DNA from: Pannonibacter indicus
GTDB taxonomy: Bacteria; Pseudomonadota; Alphaproteobacteria; Rhizobiales; Stappiaceae
Assembly (NCBI RefSeq): GCF_001418225.1
Contig: NZ_LIPT01000013.1
Location: forward strand, 22,242-86,241
DNA: 64,000 nt
Direction of reading: 5' to 3'
Both the position numbers and the translations under genes were made by a program. The notes below the pieces were generated by a model. That model did not search any database and had not been told where the DNA came from. It saw only the letters and a list, made by a program, of their open reading frames with translations. Within the stretch, counting starts at the first letter, position 1, and each line of letters begins with the position of its first letter. This document shows positions 18,859-29,380 of this stretch, piece after piece.

Positions 18859-20298
18859 ATGCCGACCGGCACCATTCTTGTTGCAGACGACGATGCCGCC
18901 ATCCGCACCGTGCTCAATCAGGCCCTGTCCCGGGCCGGCTACACCGTCCGCCTGACGTCCAACGCGGCCACCTTGTGGCGCTGGGTCAGTTCCGGTGACG
19001 GTGACCTTGTGGTCACCGATGTGGTGATGCCGGACGAGAACATCTTCGACGTTCTGCCGCGCATCAAGAAGCTGCGGCCTGACCTTCCGGTCATCGTCAT
19101 GAGTGCGCAGAACACCTTCATGACGGCGATCCGCGCCTCGGAAAAGGGCGCTTACGAATATCTGCCCAAGCCCTTCGATCTCAAGGAACTGACCGGCATC
19201 ATCGCCCGCGCCCTTGAGGAGCCCAAATCCCGCCGCCCTGCGGAAATGGACGACATGGGAGAAGCAATTCCTCTGGTCGGCCGCTCGCCTGCCATGCAGG
19301 AAATCTACCGGGTGCTGGCGCGCCTGATGCAGACCGACTTGACGGTCATGATCAACGGCGAAAGCGGCACCGGCAAGGAACTGGTGGCCCGCGCGCTGCA
19401 TGACTACGGCAAGCGCCGCAATGGGCCCTTCGTGGCCATCAACATGGCCGCCATCCCGCGTGACCTGATCGAGGCGGAACTCTTCGGCCACGAGAAGGGT
19501 GCCTTCACCGGCGCGCAGGCCCGCTCGTCCGGGCGGTTCGAACAGGCCGACGGGGGAACGCTGTTCCTGGACGAAATCGGCGACATGCCGATGGAAGCCC
19601 AGACCCGGCTTCTGCGCGTGCTGCAGCAGGGTGAATACACCACTGTCGGCGGGCGCACCCCCATCAAGACGGATGTGCGCATCGTCGCGGCCACCAACAA
19701 GGATCTGCGCCAGCTGATCAATCAGGGCCTGTTCCGCGAGGATCTGTTCTTCCGCCTCAACGTGGTGCCCATCCGCCTCCCGCCGCTGCGCGAGCGCGTG
19801 GAGGATATTCCCGATCTCGTGCGCCACTTCTTTGCGCTGGCCGAGAAGGAAGGCCTTCCGGCCAAGCAAATCGACCAGGCGGCGATGAACCTGCTGCGCC
19901 GCTACCGCTGGCCGGGCAACGTGCGTGAGCTGGAGAACCTCGTCCGGCGTCTCGCCGCGCTCTATCCGCAGGATGTCATCGGCGAGGGGCTGATCGAGCA
20001 GGAGCTGAGCACGCCCGCCGTCACCAGCGCCATCGAGGAGCCCACCGGCGAAATCAATCTCGGTCAGGCGGTCGAGCGCTATCTCAACACCTATTTCGCC
20101 AATTTCGGCGATGCTCTGCCGCCTCCGGGCCTCTATCACCGCATCCTTCGGGAGGTGGAATATCCGCTGATCAGCGCTGCCCTTGCCGCGACGCGGGGCA
20201 ACCAGATCAAGGCGGCCGAACTGCTCGGCGTCAACCGCAACACCCTGCGCAAGAAGATCCGCGATCTCGACGTGCAGGTGATGCGCTCCAGCCGCTGA
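18859..20298 (+). CDS. ntrC: Nitrogen regulation response regulator NtrC
   Basis: 479 aa. Receiver with the phosphoacceptor at D54 ([10 protein letters not shown]). AAA+ sigma-54 activator domain with Walker [10 protein letters not shown], sigma-54 contact motif GAFTGA intact, and Walker [15 protein letters not shown]-terminal Fis-type HTH ([27 protein letters not shown]). It activates sigma-54 promoters of nitrogen assimilation genes. A terminator follows at 20321; ntrY, usually next, is 5.4 kb away behind an ABC operon on the other strand. Confidence 0.96.
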   Translation: MPTGTILVADDDAAIRTVLNQALSRAGYTVRLTSNAATLWRWVSSGDGDLVVTDVVMPDENIFDVLPRIKKLRPDLPVIVMSAQNTFMTAIRASEKGAYEYLPKPFDLKELTGIIARALEEPKSRRPAEMDDMGEAIPLVGRSPAMQEIYRVLARLMQTDLTVMINGESGTGKELVARALHDYGKRRNGPFVAINMAAIPRDLIEAELFGHEKGAFTGAQARSSGRFEQADGGTLFLDEIGDMPMEAQTRLLRVLQQGEYTTVGGRTPIKTDVRIVAATNKDLRQLINQGLFREDLFFRLNVVPIRLPPLRERVEDIPDLVRHFFALAEKEGLPAKQIDQAAMNLLRRYRWPGNVRELENLVRRLAALYPQDVIGEGLIEQELSTPAVTSAIEEPTGEINLGQAVERYLNTYFANFGDALPPPGLYHRILREVEYPLISAALAATRGNQIKAAELLGVNRNTLRKKIRDLDVQVMRSSR

Positions 20299-20320
20299 GG
20301 GGCTGGACAAGGGGACATGA

Positions 20321-20358
20321 AAGAAGGCCCGGATGCGTCAGGCATCCGGTTCTTCAAT
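20321..20358 (+). terminator. Terminator after ntrC
   Basis: CCGGATGC (20329-20336), loop GTCAG, GCATCCGG (20342-20349). It is preceded by AAGAAGG and followed by TTCTTC, so the stem can extend, with a T-rich tail. Ends the dusB-ntrBC transcript. Confidence 0.7.
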
Positions 20359-20381
20359 CTTAGTGAAAAGCGTCTTCCTGC

Positions 20382-20530
20382 CTCTCCATCGTCATCCCGG
20401 ACGCGCCCCGCGCGATCCGGGACCGGTGAGCCGGGATGAAAGCTGGTTGTCCCCTGAACCACAGCCGATGGGCCTCGGCTCACCGGTCCCGGATCTCCGC
20501 TTCGCTTTCGTCCGGGATGACGATGGAGAG
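20382..20530. repeat. Pair of inverted REP-like units, empty copy (A)
   Basis: Left unit 20384-20431 and right unit 20474-20527 are in opposite orientation. Each unit reads ATCGTCATCCCGGAC, 12-15 variable bases, then ATCCGGGACCGGTGAGCC (right unit as complement), and is itself a palindrome (TCCCGGA/TCCGGGA). The spacer is about 40 bp and carries no gene. The same units, in the same relative orientation, bracket the GIY-YIG gene at 40.4 kb; a decayed unit is at 48.7 kb. The repeat fills the gap between the ntrC terminator and the ABC permease. Confidence 0.85.
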
Positions 20531-20565
20531 GGCGTGCACAGCGAGGGCTGCGTTCCTGCAGTCCC

Positions 20566-21693
20566 TCAATGCGCGGCCGCAATCGATTTGCGGAAGCGGA
20601 TGGCGGCGAGGGTGAAGAGGAGGAGGCCGACGAGGGTCATGGCCACAAATTTCGGCCAGACGATCCAGAAATCCGCGCCCCGGTAGAGCACCGCCTGCGT
20701 CATGCTGACGAACTGGGTGGAGGGCACCGCGCTCATCAGCGTGCGCAGCATCAGCGGCTGGCTCTCGATCGGGGTTTCGCCGCCGGACAAGAGGTTCATC
20801 GGCAGGATGGTGAGGATGAACAGCAGCCCGAACTGCGGCATCGACCGGGCGATGGTGCCGAGCAGGATCCCCAGAGCCGAGGCAAAGAAAAGATAAAGGG
20901 CGGTGCCGCTCAGGAACAGGGCGACGGAACCGGCGACCGGTACGCCCAGAAGCTGCTCGATGACGATCTTCAGAGACAGTCCGGCCACCACGAGAATGAC
21001 GAGGCCATTGGCCCACACCTTGGCCATCATGATCTCGAAGGGCGTCAGCGGCATGGAGAGCAGATGCTCCAGCGTTCCATGCTCGCGCTCGCGCATCACC
21101 GCGGCCCCGGTCAAAACCACGGTCAGCATGGTGATGTTGTTGATGATCTCCATGATGGCCGAGAACCAGGAGCTGGTGAGGTTCGGATTGAAGGCATAGC
21201 GGATGATGAGATCAACCGGCATTGCCGCCGCCGCAATGCCCCGGCCGTGCTGATAGCGGGCGATTTCCTGGGCGAAGGCCTGGGCGATGTGATTGGCGCC
21301 CGTTCCGGCCTGCATCATGGCTGTGGCATCGATGTTGAGCAGGATCTTCGGAGTGTTGCCGCGCACCACATCCGCCTCGAACCGCTCCGGAATGACCAGC
21401 ACGAAGGAATAGGCCTGCGTGTCGAGGCCACGGTCGATCCCGGCGAAGCTGATCAGATCCGGCTTGCGGAATTCGGGCAGCCGCAGGGTATCGATGAGCC
21501 GCCGGGACAGGGGCGAGCGGTCCTCATCGACCACGGCAACGGCCACGTTGTTGAGGTCTGAGCGCATGCCGTCGGCCGCCATATAGACCCCGGCGCTGAA
21601 GGCCCAGAGAATGAGGAGCAGCAGCACTGGATCGCGCCGCAGGCTCTGCAGTTCCTTCAACCCGAGCCGGAAGATGCTGGCCAGCCTGTCCAT
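20566..21693 (-). CDS. ABC-2 type export permease (YhhJ/RbbA-partner type)
   Basis: 375 aa from the ATG at 21693, one base after the stop of the preceding gene. One N-terminal membrane span (VLLLLILWAFSAGVYMAA), a periplasmic domain of about 150 residues and five C-terminal spans with the ABC-2 motif MREREHGTLEHLLSMPLTPFEIMMAK. This is the topology of YhhJ, encoded with RbbA and the HlyD protein YhiI in E. coli. It likely forms an inner-membrane export channel with the permease half of the 921-aa protein. Substrate unknown. Confidence 0.88.
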   Translation of the reverse strand: MDRLASIFRLGLKELQSLRRDPVLLLLILWAFSAGVYMAADGMRSDLNNVAVAVVDEDRSPLSRRLIDTLRLPEFRKPDLISFAGIDRGLDTQAYSFVLVIPERFEADVVRGNTPKILLNIDATAMMQAGTGANHIAQAFAQEIARYQHGRGIAAAAMPVDLIIRYAFNPNLTSSWFSAIMEIINNITMLTVVLTGAAVMREREHGTLEHLLSMPLTPFEIMMAKVWANGLVILVVAGLSLKIVIEQLLGVPVAGSVALFLSGTALYLFFASALGILLGTIARSMPQFGLLFILTILPMNLLSGGETPIESQPLMLRTLMSAVPSTQFVSMTQAVLYRGADFWIVWPKFVAMTLVGLLLFTLAAIRFRKSIAAAH

Positions 21694-21694
21694 C

Positions 21695-24460
21695 TCAGCG
21701 CTCCTGCCGGGGGAGAAGCAGGGCGCAGGCGGCAAGCACCAGCGGCGCAACCGGGGCCAAGCTCCAAAAATTCGCCGAGAGATCCGCAAAGCCCAGCCCC
21801 TTGGTGAAGGTGCCGACGCTAATGGTCATGAAATGGGTGGTCGGATAGAGCGAGCCGATCACCGCACCAGCGCCTGTCAGCGAGGAGACCGGCTGCAGCA
21901 TGCCGGAGAATTGCACAGCGGGCAGAACCGTGCCGATGGCCGTGCCGAAGATCGCGGCCACCTGCGTCGAGGTGAAGGTGGAGAACAGCAGGCCGATGGC
22001 GGTGGTGGCACAGACATAGAGCAGGGCGCCTGCCGTGAGCGTCAGCAGGCTGCCTTTCACCGGCACACCGAAGACAACTGTCGCCATCAGCATCATCAGC
22101 GTGAAATTGACCATGGCAATGGCCACATAGGGAAGCTGCTTGCCCATCAGGAACTCAAGCGGCGTCACCGGCGTCACATAGAGATTGGTGATCGAGCCCA
22201 GCTCCTTTTCCCGCACCACCGAAACGGCGGTCAGGATCGCCGGGATGAATACCAGCAGCAGCGCCATCACCGAAGGGGCGATGGCATTGATGCTCTTGAA
22301 GTCCTGATTGTAACGGAAGCGCGGTTCAATGCTGGCAGCGGCAAAGACCGGGGTCTCGCCAAAGCGCTGGCGGTATTGCCCGGCGATGTAGGACTGATGC
22401 AGCCCCGTGACATAGCCTGCAATCGTATTGGCCCGGAACGGCATGGAGCCGTCGATGGTGGCGGCAATCTGCGGTGTCTCGCCGCGCAGCAGCGCCTTGC
22501 CGAAGCCTGGCGGAATTTCGACGGCGAGTGAAATATCGCCGCTGCGCATCCGCATCAGGATATCCGCTTCGCTGGTGAGCGGTGCCTGTTCCTTGAAGTA
22601 GCGCGACCCGGACATGCTTTCGGCATATTGCCTGCTTTCAAGGGTCCGGTCATGGTCCAGCACCGCATAGGTGAGATCGTCCACGTCAGTGGTGATGCCG
22701 TAACCGAAGACCAGCATCAGCAGCATGGTGCCCGCCAGCGCCACGGCAAGACGCACCGGATCGCGCCGCAGCTCCTTGGCCTCGCGCAGGGAATAGGCCA
22801 TGAGGCGGCGCTTCGACAGGCAGCCCTGCCGCCGCTTCTGTGGCTTGCCGGGCGGCTCGATTGCCGCAGCCAGCGGAGCCTGCGCCTCTGTTGCCGGCTG
22901 CGCGGCAGCGGATGCGCCCTCAAGCGCGCTTATGAAGGCCTCTTCCAGTGTTGCAGCGCCGTAGCTGCGCACCAGCTCGTCCGGCGCGCCGCAGGCCAGC
23001 ACCTTGCCCGCATGCATCAGGGAAATGCGGTCGCAGCGCTCGCCTTCATTCATGAAATGGGTGCTGAGGAAGATCGTCACCCGGTCTTTGCGGGCCAGAT
23101 CGATCAAGAGGCTCCAGAACTCGTCCCGGGCAACCGGATCAACGCCGGAAGTCGGCTCATCGAGAATGAGCACATCGGGCCGGTGGACGATGGCAACGGC
23201 AAGAGACAGGCGCTGGCGCACGCCAAGGGGCAGGGCGCCGGGCAGGGCATCGGCATGATCCGTCAGGCGGAAGGTCTGCAGCAGTTCATCGACGCGGCCA
23301 GGGATTTCCGCTGCCGGCATATGGAAGAGCTGAGCATGCAGCGTCAGGTTCTGGCGCACCGTCAGCTCGCCATAAAGCGAGAAGGCCTGCGACATGTAGC
23401 CAACGCGCTTGCGGCTGTTCAGGTTGCGCGCATCAATCTCCTCGCCGAAGAGCCAGGCCTTGCCTTCGCTGGGCGGCAGCAGACCGGTCAGCATCTTCAT
23501 GGTGGTGGACTTGCCGCAGCCGTTGGACCCGAGAAAGCCGAAGATTTCGCCGCGCCGGATCTCGAAACTGACGTGATCAACGGCGGTAAAACTGCCGAAG
23601 CGCTGCACCAGATCCTGCGCGACGATGGCCGGACCCTCGCCATTGCCTTCATAAGGCGGCACGGTGAGGCTCTGGTGCGGCTGGCTCCTGTATTCCGGCA
23701 GCAGGTTGACGAAAGCGGCCTCCAGCGTTGCGGCCTGTCCTTTTTCCTTCAGGTCCGCTGCGCTGCCTTCCGCCAGTATTTTGCCGCCATGCATGGCCAC
23801 CAGATGGCCGAAACGTTCCGCCTCGTCCATATAGGCGGTGGCCACCACCACGGTCATGCCGGGGCGCGATGTGCGGATGGTGTCGATCAGCGTCCAGAAC
23901 TGGCGGCGGGACAGGGGATCAACGCCCGTGGTCGGCTCATCCAGAATGAGCAGGTCCGGATCGTGAATGAGCGAGCAGCACAGCCCGAGTTTCTGCTTCA
24001 TGCCGCCGGAGAGTTTCCCCGCCGGGCGGTCAAGGAAGGGATCAAGGCCGGTCGCAACGGTCAGCTCCGCAATGCGGCGCTGGCGTTCCCGCCCGTCCTG
24101 ACCAAAGAGGCGGCCGAAGAACTCCAGGTTCTCCGCAACCGTCAGGTCCATATAGAGGTTCTTGCCAAGTCCCTGCGGCATGTAGGCGATGCGCGGCAGC
24201 ACGGCGCGGCGGTGGCGGGCATTCGCCATGTCGCCGCCGAGCGCCTCCACCGTGCCCGTCTGGATCTTGCGGGCGCCGGACAGCAGGGCCAAGAGGGTGG
24301 ACTTGCCAACGCCGTCCGGCCCGATGATGCCGATCATGCCGCCTGCGGGCAGGGCGAGCGTTACTCCGTCAAGTGCCCGTGTCTTGCCGTAGAGATGCGA
24401 TACGCCGGTCAGACGTGCCACGGTGGAAACGGGCGGAGCCTGCAAGGGGGGCTGTGTCAT
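21695..24460 (-). CDS. RbbA-type fused double ABC ATPase and permease
   Basis: 921 aa. First ATPase: GPDGVGKST, signature [11 protein letters not shown], Walker [13 protein letters not shown] (about 50-180). Second ATPase: [20 protein letters not shown], but a degenerate signature [11 protein letters not shown]. The C-terminal 370 residues are an ABC-2 permease with [17 protein letters not shown]. The order and length match RbbA/YhiH (about 911 aa). RbbA has been reported to associate with ribosomes, but the fused permease and HlyD/permease neighbours fit an exporter. Starts 7 bp after the HlyD gene ends. Confidence 0.9.
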   Translation of the reverse strand: MTQPPLQAPPVSTVARLTGVSHLYGKTRALDGVTLALPAGGMIGIIGPDGVGKSTLLALLSGARKIQTGTVEALGGDMANARHRRAVLPRIAYMPQGLGKNLYMDLTVAENLEFFGRLFGQDGRERQRRIAELTVATGLDPFLDRPAGKLSGGMKQKLGLCCSLIHDPDLLILDEPTTGVDPLSRRQFWTLIDTIRTSRPGMTVVVATAYMDEAERFGHLVAMHGGKILAEGSAADLKEKGQAATLEAAFVNLLPEYRSQPHQSLTVPPYEGNGEGPAIVAQDLVQRFGSFTAVDHVSFEIRRGEIFGFLGSNGCGKSTTMKMLTGLLPPSEGKAWLFGEEIDARNLNSRKRVGYMSQAFSLYGELTVRQNLTLHAQLFHMPAAEIPGRVDELLQTFRLTDHADALPGALPLGVRQRLSLAVAIVHRPDVLILDEPTSGVDPVARDEFWSLLIDLARKDRVTIFLSTHFMNEGERCDRISLMHAGKVLACGAPDELVRSYGAATLEEAFISALEGASAAAQPATEAQAPLAAAIEPPGKPQKRRQGCLSKRRLMAYSLREAKELRRDPVRLAVALAGTMLLMLVFGYGITTDVDDLTYAVLDHDRTLESRQYAESMSGSRYFKEQAPLTSEADILMRMRSGDISLAVEIPPGFGKALLRGETPQIAATIDGSMPFRANTIAGYVTGLHQSYIAGQYRQRFGETPVFAAASIEPRFRYNQDFKSINAIAPSVMALLLVFIPAILTAVSVVREKELGSITNLYVTPVTPLEFLMGKQLPYVAIAMVNFTLMMLMATVVFGVPVKGSLLTLTAGALLYVCATTAIGLLFSTFTSTQVAAIFGTAIGTVLPAVQFSGMLQPVSSLTGAGAVIGSLYPTTHFMTISVGTFTKGLGFADLSANFWSLAPVAPLVLAACALLLPRQER

Positions 24461-24467
24461 GAGCGCC

Positions 24468-25451
24468 TCACCGGGGGGCCGGCAGACGCACCGCCAGGGA
24501 ATCCGGCCATGCCACGGGCGGCGCCATCATCACATAGGCCTCTCCGGGCAAGCCGGTGCGAACCATCTCCAGATATTCGGTGAGCAGCGCCGGATCGATG
24601 CGCAGCTTGACACGGAACATCAGCTTGTCCCGTTCGGAGCGGGTCTCCACCTCGCGCGGGGTGAACTGGGCATCGGCGGCGACAAAGGAGACACTGGCCG
24701 GAATCACAAGATCGGGAGCCGCATCCAGCACGATCCGCGCCTCGGCATTGATGAAGACGCGGCCGACACTGGTGGTCGGCAGATAGACGGTCATATAGAC
24801 GTCGGTGAGATTGAGCAGCGTCAGCACACGGCCGCCGGCTGCCACCACTTCGCCGGGCTCGGCCAGCCGGTACTGCACGCGGCCGGTGATCGGCGCGGTC
24901 AGCACACTGTCTCGGATCAGGGATTCGATCCGGGCCACCTCGGCCTGCGCTGCCGTCACTGTATTACGGGCATTGGCGAGCTGTGCCCGGGCTGCTCTGA
25001 GTGCGGCTTCGGCGGTTTCGCGGGCGGTCTGGCGCTGATCCAGCTCCTGCTGCGAGACATGGCCGTTTTCCCGCAGGGTTATCGCGCGCTGAAGGGACTG
25101 ATCCGCCAGCTTCAGTTCGCTTTCACGCTGTGCAATCAGCGCCTCTGCCGTATTGGCCGCATCCTCGGCGGCGCTGACCTGGGCCACGGCGCCAGCCTTG
25201 CGGGCATCCAGCTCATCCGTGTCAATCCGGGCGAGAACCGTGCCAGCTTGCACCAGATCACCTTCCCGGACAGTCACTTCCAGCACCCGCCCGCCGGTCT
25301 TGGCGGCGATCTGAACGGTTTCGGCTTCGATGCGGCCATTCGCCGTAGCGATTTCCGGCGGAAGTGTGGGCCGCGTTGCAAACCAGGCAAAGACCGCCCC
25401 TGCAATGACGGCAACAACCGTTGCAACGATCAAAAGGATTTTCTTCGTCAT
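24468..25451 (-). CDS. HlyD-family periplasmic adaptor of the RbbA-type exporter
   Basis: 327 aa. An N-terminal membrane anchor ([20 protein letters not shown]) is followed by a biotinyl-lipoyl-like half ([20 protein letters not shown]), a long coiled-coil hairpin (about 80-190, rich in Ala, Glu, Gln, Arg) and the closing lipoyl half [19 protein letters not shown]. It is an adaptor that links inner-membrane transporters to the outer membrane. First gene of the three-gene export operon, divergent from ntrY across a 247-bp gap. Confidence 0.92.
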   Translation of the reverse strand: MTKKILLIVATVVAVIAGAVFAWFATRPTLPPEIATANGRIEAETVQIAAKTGGRVLEVTVREGDLVQAGTVLARIDTDELDARKAGAVAQVSAAEDAANTAEALIAQRESELKLADQSLQRAITLRENGHVSQQELDQRQTARETAEAALRAARAQLANARNTVTAAQAEVARIESLIRDSVLTAPITGRVQYRLAEPGEVVAAGGRVLTLLNLTDVYMTVYLPTTSVGRVFINAEARIVLDAAPDLVIPASVSFVAADAQFTPREVETRSERDKLMFRVKLRIDPALLTEYLEMVRTGLPGEAYVMMAPPVAWPDSLAVRLPAPR

Positions 25452-25698
25452 CTTTGCTTCAGCCCCGATGAAAGCAGATCACCGTTCAGCGAATTATTGC
25501 AGCTTCACGTCCGTCCAGCTGATTTATGGGCACGCCCCCAATGCATATGCAACGGCGAAGAAGTCCGTAGTGACGCGGACTCCGGAGAGAGCTGGCCGCA
25601 TTCTTGTCGCATTTGGGCAACAGTGTGTGGTAACAAAGCCGCGCATTTGTGCCGGCGTTGCATTTCTGATTCTTCCCTCTGCATTGCCTTGAGGACTG

Positions 25699-27981
25699 AT
25701 GATACTGGAACGTGACCCGCCCGCGGATTTGGACCAGGGGTCGCGCGGACGCGCTGGCCGCCGGGCCGGGCTGGCCGTGATGCTGGCTGCCCTCCTGGCG
25801 ATTTCCGTGACCTTTGCCGTCCTGACGGGTCTGACCCCGATTGCGCCGACGCCGGAAGTCGTCTGGGTCGCGATGATGGTCAATGGCGGGCTTGGCGCCG
25901 CTCTGGTCGGCATGATCGGCCGGGAAATCTTCAAGCTGATGCAGGCGCGGCGAAGGGGCAGGGCGGCCGCGCGGCTTCATGTGCGCATTGTCGCCATGTT
26001 CTCTCTGATTGCCGCCGTTCCCGCCATCCTGATGGCGATCGTTGCGGCAATTACGCTGGATCAGGGCCTTGACCGCTGGTTCGAGCAGCGCACCCGCCAG
26101 ATCATCGACAATGCCCTGACTGTGGCGCAGGCCTACCTGCAGGAACATGCCCGCGTGCTGCGCGGCGATCTGATCGCCATGTCGCAGGATGTCGATCAGG
26201 CCAAGGCCGTCTATGAGTTCGAGCCCACGCGCTTTGATGCCTTCTTCGCCGGTCAGGCGCAACTGCGCGGCATCGTGGCGGCGTTCCTGCTGAAGGCAGA
26301 CGGCACAGTCGTCACCCGCGTCATTCTGGTGCCCGATGTCAACATTCTGCTGCCGCCGAACGACGTCTATGCCAAGGCCGATCAGGGCGAGGCGGTGCTG
26401 ATCGCGCCGGGCCGGTCCAATCTGGTCGGCGGCATCGTCAAACTGGATGCCTATGACGGCATGTATCTTTATGTCGCCCGGACGGTGGATCAGCGTGTGC
26501 TGGATTATCAGCGCCTCGCCGAAGAGGGGGCGAGTGAATACAGCCAGCTGGAGCGCAGCCGCTTTGGCGTGCAGATCGCCTTCGCGCTCGTCTATCTGGG
26601 CGTGGCGCTGGTGCTGCTGCTGTCCGCCATCTGGATCGGTTTCGGCTTCGCCAACCGGCTGGTCTCGCCCATCCGGCGGCTGATTTCGGCGGCGGATCAG
26701 GTTTCCAAAGGCAATCTCTATGTGGAAGTCATGACCGAGAAATCGGAAGGCGATCTCGCCAATCTCGGCACAACCTTCAACAACATGACCGGCCAGCTGC
26801 GCGGCCAGCGCGATGCACTGCTGGCGGCCAACGAGCAGATCGACCGCCGCCGACGCTTCACCGAGGCAGTTCTCTCCGGCGTCACCACCGGTGTGATCGG
26901 CATCGATGATGACGGGGCTATCACGCTCGTCAACCGTTCGGCGCGGGATCTGCTGAGAGTGGAGGAGAGCGAAATCCTCGACCGTCCGCTTGCCGATGTC
27001 ATTCCGGAACTGGAGGCCTTCGTCCGCGAGGCCCTGGCGAAGGAAAGCGACCGGATCAAGCAAACGCAGATTTCCCTGCGGATCGGCGGGCGCGAGCGGA
27101 CGGTGAATGCGCGGATCACCACCGAACTCTCCACCCGGCGTGAGCATGGTTATGTGGTGACGCTGGATGACATCACCGACCTTGTATCCGCGCAGCGCAA
27201 TTCGGCCTGGGCGGATGTGGCAAGGCGTATCGCCCATGAGATCAAGAACCCGCTGACACCGATCCAGCTGTCAGCCGAGCGCATCCGCCGCCGTTATGGC
27301 AAGAAGGTGGAAGACGACCGTTCGGTTTTCGACCAGTGCATCGACACGATCATCCGGCAGGTCGGCGATATCGGCCAGATGGTGGACGAGTTCTCCTCCT
27401 TTGCCCGCATGCGCAAGCCCGCCAAGTCCATGGCGGACCTGCGCAACACGGTGCGGGAAGCCGCTTTCATGCAGAGCGTCGGCAATCCGGAAATCGAGGT
27501 AAAGACCGAACTGCCGGAAGAGAGTATCGAAGCCTGTTTCGACAGCCGCCTGATCGGTCAGGCACTCACCAACGTGATCAAAAATGCCGCCGAGGCGATT
27601 TCCGGCCGCAGCGGAGACAATTTGCCCAAGGGCCGCATCCTCATCCGGCTGAGCCATGAAAACGGCAAGGCTTTGATTGACGTTATCGATAATGGCGTCG
27701 GCCTGCCGAAGCAGGAACGGCAGAAGCTGCTTGAGCCCTACATGACGACGCGCGAGAAAGGTACCGGCCTTGGCCTCGCCATCGTGCGCAAGATTATGGA
27801 AGACCACAATGGCAGCATCGAGCTGCTGGACGCGCCGGACCTTGGCCCGGACGAAACCGGCGCCATGGTGCGCCTCATCATCGGACAGCCCGCCACCGAA
27901 GACAGCACGGCGCAGGCCGGAAGAGCGCAGTCCGGATCCCAATCAGAGACCAGAGAACAAGTGACGAGCCATGGCCTATGA
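25699..27981 (+). CDS. ntrY: Membrane sensor kinase NtrY
   Basis: 760 aa. Four membrane spans in the first 310 residues with a large extracytoplasmic loop, then HAMP (FANRLVSPIRRLISAADQVS), PAS (about 395-500), HisKA with H513 in [21 protein letters not shown]-box NVIKNAAEAISG, and G-boxes DNGVGLP and GTGLGLAIVRKIMEDH. NtrY with NtrX responds to nitrogen and, in some relatives, redox or envelope conditions. The stop overlaps the ntrX start by 11 bp. Confidence 0.95.
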   Translation: MILERDPPADLDQGSRGRAGRRAGLAVMLAALLAISVTFAVLTGLTPIAPTPEVVWVAMMVNGGLGAALVGMIGREIFKLMQARRRGRAAARLHVRIVAMFSLIAAVPAILMAIVAAITLDQGLDRWFEQRTRQIIDNALTVAQAYLQEHARVLRGDLIAMSQDVDQAKAVYEFEPTRFDAFFAGQAQLRGIVAAFLLKADGTVVTRVILVPDVNILLPPNDVYAKADQGEAVLIAPGRSNLVGGIVKLDAYDGMYLYVARTVDQRVLDYQRLAEEGASEYSQLERSRFGVQIAFALVYLGVALVLLLSAIWIGFGFANRLVSPIRRLISAADQVSKGNLYVEVMTEKSEGDLANLGTTFNNMTGQLRGQRDALLAANEQIDRRRRFTEAVLSGVTTGVIGIDDDGAITLVNRSARDLLRVEESEILDRPLADVIPELEAFVREALAKESDRIKQTQISLRIGGRERTVNARITTELSTRREHGYVVTLDDITDLVSAQRNSAWADVARRIAHEIKNPLTPIQLSAERIRRRYGKKVEDDRSVFDQCIDTIIRQVGDIGQMVDEFSSFARMRKPAKSMADLRNTVREAAFMQSVGNPEIEVKTELPEESIEACFDSRLIGQALTNVIKNAAEAISGRSGDNLPKGRILIRLSHENGKALIDVIDNGVGLPKQERQKLLEPYMTTREKGTGLGLAIVRKIMEDHNGSIELLDAPDLGPDETGAMVRLIIGQPATEDSTAQAGRAQSGSQSETREQVTSHGL

Positions 27982-29338
27982 CATCCTGATCGTCGATGAC
28001 GAGACCGATATCCGTGAGATGATCGCCGGCATCCTTGATGACGAGGGTTATGGCACGCGCACGGCCAGCGACAGTGACACGGCGCTTGCCGCCATCAAGG
28101 AGCGGCGGCCGTCCCTCGTGGTGCTGGACATCTGGCTTCAGGGCAGCCGCCTCGACGGGCTGGCGCTGCTGGACGAAATCAAGGCCCAGGACAAGGATCT
28201 TCCGGTCGTCATCATTTCCGGCCACGGCAATGTGGAAACCGCCGTTTCCGCCATCAAGCGCGGCGCCTATGACTATATCGAGAAGCCGTTCAAGGCCGAC
28301 CGGCTGCTGCTGATCACGGAGCGCGCGCTGGAAGCCTCCATGCTGAAGCGCGAGATCCGCGACCTGAAACAGCGCAGCGGCGATGCGTCCCGCTTAATCG
28401 GCGAATCGCCGGCCATCAACCAGCTGCGCCAGACCATCGAGCGGATCGCCGGCACCAACAGCCGAATTCTGATTTCCGGCCCATCGGGCGCAGGCAAGGA
28501 ACTGGCGGCGCGGCAGGTGCATGAGCTGTCGCCGCGCGCCAAGGGGCCGTTCGTCGCCATCAACGCCGCAACCATCACCCCCGACCGCATGGAAGAGGAA
28601 CTCTTCGGCATCGAGGACGAAGGCGGCAACCTGCGCAAGGTTGGCGCGCTGGAAGAGGCGCATGGCGGCACGCTCTATCTCGATGAAGTGGCCGACATGC
28701 CGCGCGAAACGCAGGGCAAGATCCTGCGGGTGCTGGTGGACCAGACCTTCACCCGCCTTGGCGGCTCCACCCGCGTGCAGGTGGACGTGCGCATTCTTTC
28801 CTCGACCGCCCGCAATCTCGAAGAGGAAATCGCCAAAGGCGCCTTCCGCGAAGACCTCTACCACCGCCTTGGTGTTGTGCCGCTGCGCGTGCCGGGGCTG
28901 GCCGAGCGGCGCGAGGATGTGCCAATCCTGGTGCGGCACTTCATGGAGCAGATCTCCGCCTCCGCAGGCCTGCCCATGCGCCGCATCGGCGATGATGCCA
29001 TGGCCGTGCTGCAGACCCACGACTGGCCGGGCAACATCCGCCAGCTGCGCAACAATGTGGAGCGGCTGATGATCCTCACCCGGGCAGACCCCGAGGCGGT
29101 GATCACGGCAGATCTCCTGCCTTCGGAAGTCGGCTCCATGGTGCCCAGTCTTCCGGCCAATGGCGGCGGCGAGCATCTGATGTCCATGCCGCTGCGCGAT
29201 GCACGCGAAGTGTTCGAGCGTGAATATCTTCAGGCACAGATCAAGCGCTTTGGCGGCAACATCTCGCGTACCGCAGAATTCGTGGGCATGGAACGTTCGG
29301 CCTTGCATCGCAAGCTGAAGTCGTTAGGTCTATCGTGA
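27971..29338 (+). CDS. ntrX: Response regulator NtrX
   Basis: 455 aa. Receiver with D53 (VVLDIWLQGS), AAA+ domain with Walker A GPSGAGKEL and Walker B GGTLYLDEVADMP, and a C-terminal Fis-type HTH (GGNISRTAEFVGMERSALHRKL). The sigma-54 contact loop GAFTGA is missing: between ELFGIEDEGG and VGALEEAHGG the region is shorter than in NtrC. This loss is known in some alphaproteobacterial NtrX proteins and argues for control of sigma-70 promoters. Last gene of the ntrYX pair. Confidence 0.95.
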   Translation: MAYDILIVDDETDIREMIAGILDDEGYGTRTASDSDTALAAIKERRPSLVVLDIWLQGSRLDGLALLDEIKAQDKDLPVVIISGHGNVETAVSAIKRGAYDYIEKPFKADRLLLITERALEASMLKREIRDLKQRSGDASRLIGESPAINQLRQTIERIAGTNSRILISGPSGAGKELAARQVHELSPRAKGPFVAINAATITPDRMEEELFGIEDEGGNLRKVGALEEAHGGTLYLDEVADMPRETQGKILRVLVDQTFTRLGGSTRVQVDVRILSSTARNLEEEIAKGAFREDLYHRLGVVPLRVPGLAERREDVPILVRHFMEQISASAGLPMRRIGDDAMAVLQTHDWPGNIRQLRNNVERLMILTRADPEAVITADLLPSEVGSMVPSLPANGGGEHLMSMPLRDAREVFEREYLQAQIKRFGGNISRTAEFVGMERSALHRKLKSLGLS

Positions 29339-29380
29339 GACAAGCGCCTTGAAAGCGCTTCAAACGGGGACATGTGACCG

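Noticed and set aside
25655..25680. Possible sigma-54 promoter (GTGCCGGCGTTGCAT) before ntrY
   Set aside because: The required GG lies at the wrong distance from the TTGC: the bases ten before GC are TG, so the -24 element is missing.
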